In this document: positions 59,010-61,137 of the stretch, piece after piece
Position numbering within the stretch: the first letter of the stretch is position 1
How the letters are laid out: every line of letters starts with the position of its first letter
From: Welwitschia mirabilis
Lineage: Eukaryota > Gnetophyta > Gnetopsida > Welwitschiales
Length of the DNA stretch: 61,137 nucleotides
Assembly (NCBI GenBank): GCA_051453625.1
Contig: JBOZIK010000001.1
Span: 92,779,210-92,840,346 of the forward strand
Reading direction: 5' to 3'
Program-made: the position numbers and the translations under genes
The notes under the pieces: generated by a model
What the model was told of the DNA's origin: nothing
Seen by the model: only the letters and a program-made list of their open reading frames with translations
The model's database searches: none

Positions 59010-59504
59010 ATCTCTCTTTCCATGCTTTTGTTTTTCATGCTTATATTTCTTCTCTCCTTTGTCATTGATATCAAAGGAGGAGAATTAGTTAGTTTTTTAT
59101 GTTACTTTCAGTTGTATCTGCTCTTGATAAGCATTTTCATTGTACTATTCATCTTTTAGTAATATAAATGCACTTGGTTTTCATGTTCAAAAATTTATGT
59201 CTCAAATTTTTTGTGCACATATATCTTCATTATGAACTAAAATTTCTAGTATATGTTATGGTTATTAAATTACTTATGATTAAAATGTTTTTTATCCTAC
59301 ATATTTTAGCATTTTCATGTCTTAGAAATTGTATTTCAAATGGTTTTAATTTTGGCGCAGATTTGAAACTTTTCAAAATATCCTAATTAATATAGAATGG
59401 TTAAAATTTTTACAAAAGTTAATAGGCATTTTGTGAGGGGGAGTTTTCCAAATCTAATCTCCTCAACTTAGGGAATGTTTACCATTAATGTTAAAGGGGG
59501 ATAT
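59010..59504 (+). other. 3' non-coding region of E with several polypurine tracts
   Basis: Purine tracts occur at about 59073-59083 (AAAGGAGGAGAA), 59434-59443 (TGAGGGGGAG) and 59491-59502 (TTAAAGGGGGAT). The last abuts the 3' LTR and is the likely functional tract. Multiple tracts upstream of the LTR are reported for Sireviruses. The open plus frame at 59168-59386 has no recognisable motif. Confidence 0.65.
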
Positions 59505-60871
59505 TATTGAATTATTATTTACCAATTGATGTTAAACTAATGTTCTCTGTGTAGTGAGATTTGTTGTATCTTTTCTAGAAAATATTGATCATTTATAGGT
59601 CAAAAGCTGAAGCATTTTATGTTATATTTTGATTCTTAAACCTATTAAGTTTGGTATCCTCTTGAGAGGTGAATGGACTTATAAGAGGTTGATCACACCT
59701 GAAGCAAACATACAAAAGTGAATTGAATTTAGAGAGGTCAACTAGACATTTGAGGGATCAAGAATCTGAGCACCAATACTTTTTAATCTATTGTCAAGGG
59801 GTCAATGAGACATCTGAGGGGTTGACTGAACTAGAGCACTATGCATCCAGTACTTCATGTCCAATCATCAAGGGATCGACTAGCACCTAACGAGTGCACC
59901 AGACCTGTGTAACTAAGCATCAATACTTCACAGCTGATTAGCAAGGGATCAACTAGATTCTTGAGGGATCGACCAGAACTAGAGTAGAAAATTATGATGA
60001 ATTTTATTTATACCAAGAAAGTTATTAAATCGCTGTATAGGCAACTAGATTAGCGGTCAACTAGATCATGAGGAGTCAACCAAACATGGAGCCATAAGAA
60101 ATTGGGTTAACTGAAAGAACACAAGGGCGACCAATTTAAGTGATGCTACTAGGTGAGATCGACTAGACTTTTGAGGGATCGATTGGCCATGATGAAAATG
60201 AAAATTTTTATAGCCATTAGATATCTAATTTATGTTCATTGGAAGATTTTTTAGTTTTAAAAACCCTAAAATTCTTCCACTATATATTGCTCAAAGACAA
60301 AAATCATTGTATCAGACTTTTGAATCTTTTGGATTTTTCATTGTACTCATTTAACATCTCATTCTTGATCAAAGATAAACTAAGAACTGTGGTATCTTTG
60401 CATACATGGTTAGATCTTTGGCAATCTTTGTTTTTAGATTATACCATCTTCTAAAGAAGTGTTATACTTTTATTAAGTTAAAGATCAAGTAATACCTATG
60501 CATTTGGGCATATTATCATCACTACTATGCTTTCTTACAAAAGGTTAAGATTGAGCCTTCAGAAAAAGTCCATTTGTAAAGGTTATAGATGAATCTACAA
60601 TACTTGAAAGAGATTAATAGATATCCAGATTAGGCTTGGATAGAAGCTGATTATTGAGAGTGGAGTAGGGGATTTTCCTAAATTACTATAAATCTTGTGT
60701 ACTTTTGATTGGTATTTTTGTACTTTCTATTATTTCATTTTTTTAGAATAGTTTTAATTTTCTTACACAAGTTTTTAGTTTTTAATTTCAAGTAAAATTA
60801 ATATTTGTGAAGTTATTTGAATAATTTTTATAAATTTATTTACCTTTCCCTCTAGGGTTATTGATCCTACA
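59505..60871 (+). repeat. 3' LTR of element E
   Basis: Partner of 50712-52151, from TATTGAATTATTATTT to GATCCTACA, with its own GATCGAC-rich array (59660-60195). Confidence 0.9.
60281..60287 (+). promoter_or_regulatory. TATA box of the E 3' LTR
   Basis: TATATAT in TCTTCCACTATATATTGC, counterpart of 51561. AAACCCTAAAATTC lies about 20 bases upstream. Confidence 0.55.
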
Positions 60872-61137
60872 ACCACAAAGGGTTTATAACAAAGTAGTAA
60901 TCATTTGGAAAATAGTTATAAGGGGGTTAGGCAATAAGGGAAAAAGCTAGAGGTTTAGTTTCCTCTTCAATTTTTTCTTCTTCTTACTAATCCTACTCCT
61001 CCATAGCTTCTTCTTCATACTGCTTCTACTCTGTTTGCTTTATATCTAGCATGTTGATAATAGGACTCAGGGGTGTAGGGAGGCCTCTCTCTTTGTCACT
61101 TTTTGTATACTTTTGTGGATCTTATAATAGTGGCTTT
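60872..61137 (-). other. Flank right of element E, possibly LINE interior
   Basis: If element E interrupted the LINE whose tail starts at 50520, this is its continuation. The minus strand reads RGLPTPLSPIINMLDI and then a Glu-rich stretch with stops (KQYEEEAMEE). This could be a LINE linker, but no J-domain or RT is seen before the window ends. Confidence 0.3.

Larger units (their letters stand above)
50712..60871 (+). mobile_element. Element E: Ty1/copia, Sirevirus-like, with third ORF
   Basis: A 10-kb element with two long LTRs (50712-52151, 59505-60871). It has a tRNA-Met primer site, a gag with knuckle motifs and coiled coil, pol in copia order, an ORF between pol and the 3' LTR, and several polypurine tracts. 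Long LTRs, an acidic gag tail, the extra ORF and multiple tracts are Sirevirus features. All ORFs carry stops, and the LTRs are clearly diverged. Three N-gaps and a duplicated protease to pre-integrase block are inside. The bases outside the LTRs (ATCCC left, ACCAC right) are not a clear target duplication. Confidence 0.88.

Noticed and set aside
50707-60876. Target-site duplication of element E
   Set aside because: ATCCC on the left and ACCAC on the right do not match well enough to claim.
1-61137. CRISPR arrays, operons, Shine-Dalgarno sites, rRNA or tRNA genes
   Set aside because: None seen. The contents are plant nuclear retroelements, so bacterial features are not expected; the only tRNA-like sequences are SINE heads.

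Overview
The window is AT-rich nuclear DNA of a land plant. The evidence is its contents: Ty1/copia and Ty3/gypsy LTR retrotransposons primed by initiator-Met tRNA (TGGTATCAGAGC-type sites), L1-type LINEs whose ORF1 carries a DUF4283-like domain, a tRNA-derived SINE, and a Sirevirus-like copia element with an extra ORF between pol and the 3' LTR. A monocot is plausible but I cannot place the species. I see no intact host gene, tRNA, rRNA or CRISPR array. Almost every coding stretch is a relic with in-frame stops, often where conserved Trp, Gln or Arg codons are expected. Ten N-gaps are present, several flanked by duplicated sequence that looks like an assembly artefact.

Layout. 1-2469: 3' half of a copia element (RT, RNase H, 3' LTR). 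3289-25548: one old copia element (F), taken apart by later insertions. Its 5' LTR (3289-3583 plus 16106-16215) is split by a minus-strand LINE (3584-16105). That LINE is itself split by a second, full-length LINE of the same family (5908-11812) with a 12-bp target-site duplication. F also contains a small minus-strand LTR element (G, 17745-20430) and a SINE with a 14-bp duplication (23548-23728). F resumes with integrase, RT, RNase H and a 3' LTR. 26292-26458: a second SINE with a 12-bp duplication. 28159-34065: a gypsy element (Y) of Tat/Ogre type with a recognisable gag and no visible pol. 34066-50519: a gypsy-like element (Z) in the tandem form LTR-internal-LTR-internal-LTR. 50520-61137: a LINE 3' end interrupted by a Sirevirus-like copia element (E, 50712-60871) with long LTRs, gag, pol, a third ORF and several polypurine tracts.

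The most unusual observation is in the two nested LINEs. Both carry, downstream of reverse transcriptase and about 270-290 bp from the 3' end, a reading frame that looks like a DnaJ J-domain. The HPD motif is changed to HPN in one copy and HPS in the other. Because it lies at the same place in two separately inserted copies, it appears to belong to the element. I know of no described plant LINE with a J-domain.

Other points of interest: the multi-level nest with a readable insertion order; the env-position ORF of element E, 351 codons in one frame despite about ten stops; a 64-codon charged ORF kept without indels in both internal copies of Z; hairpin-capable minisatellites inside F; and repeat arrays inside the LTRs of Z and E.
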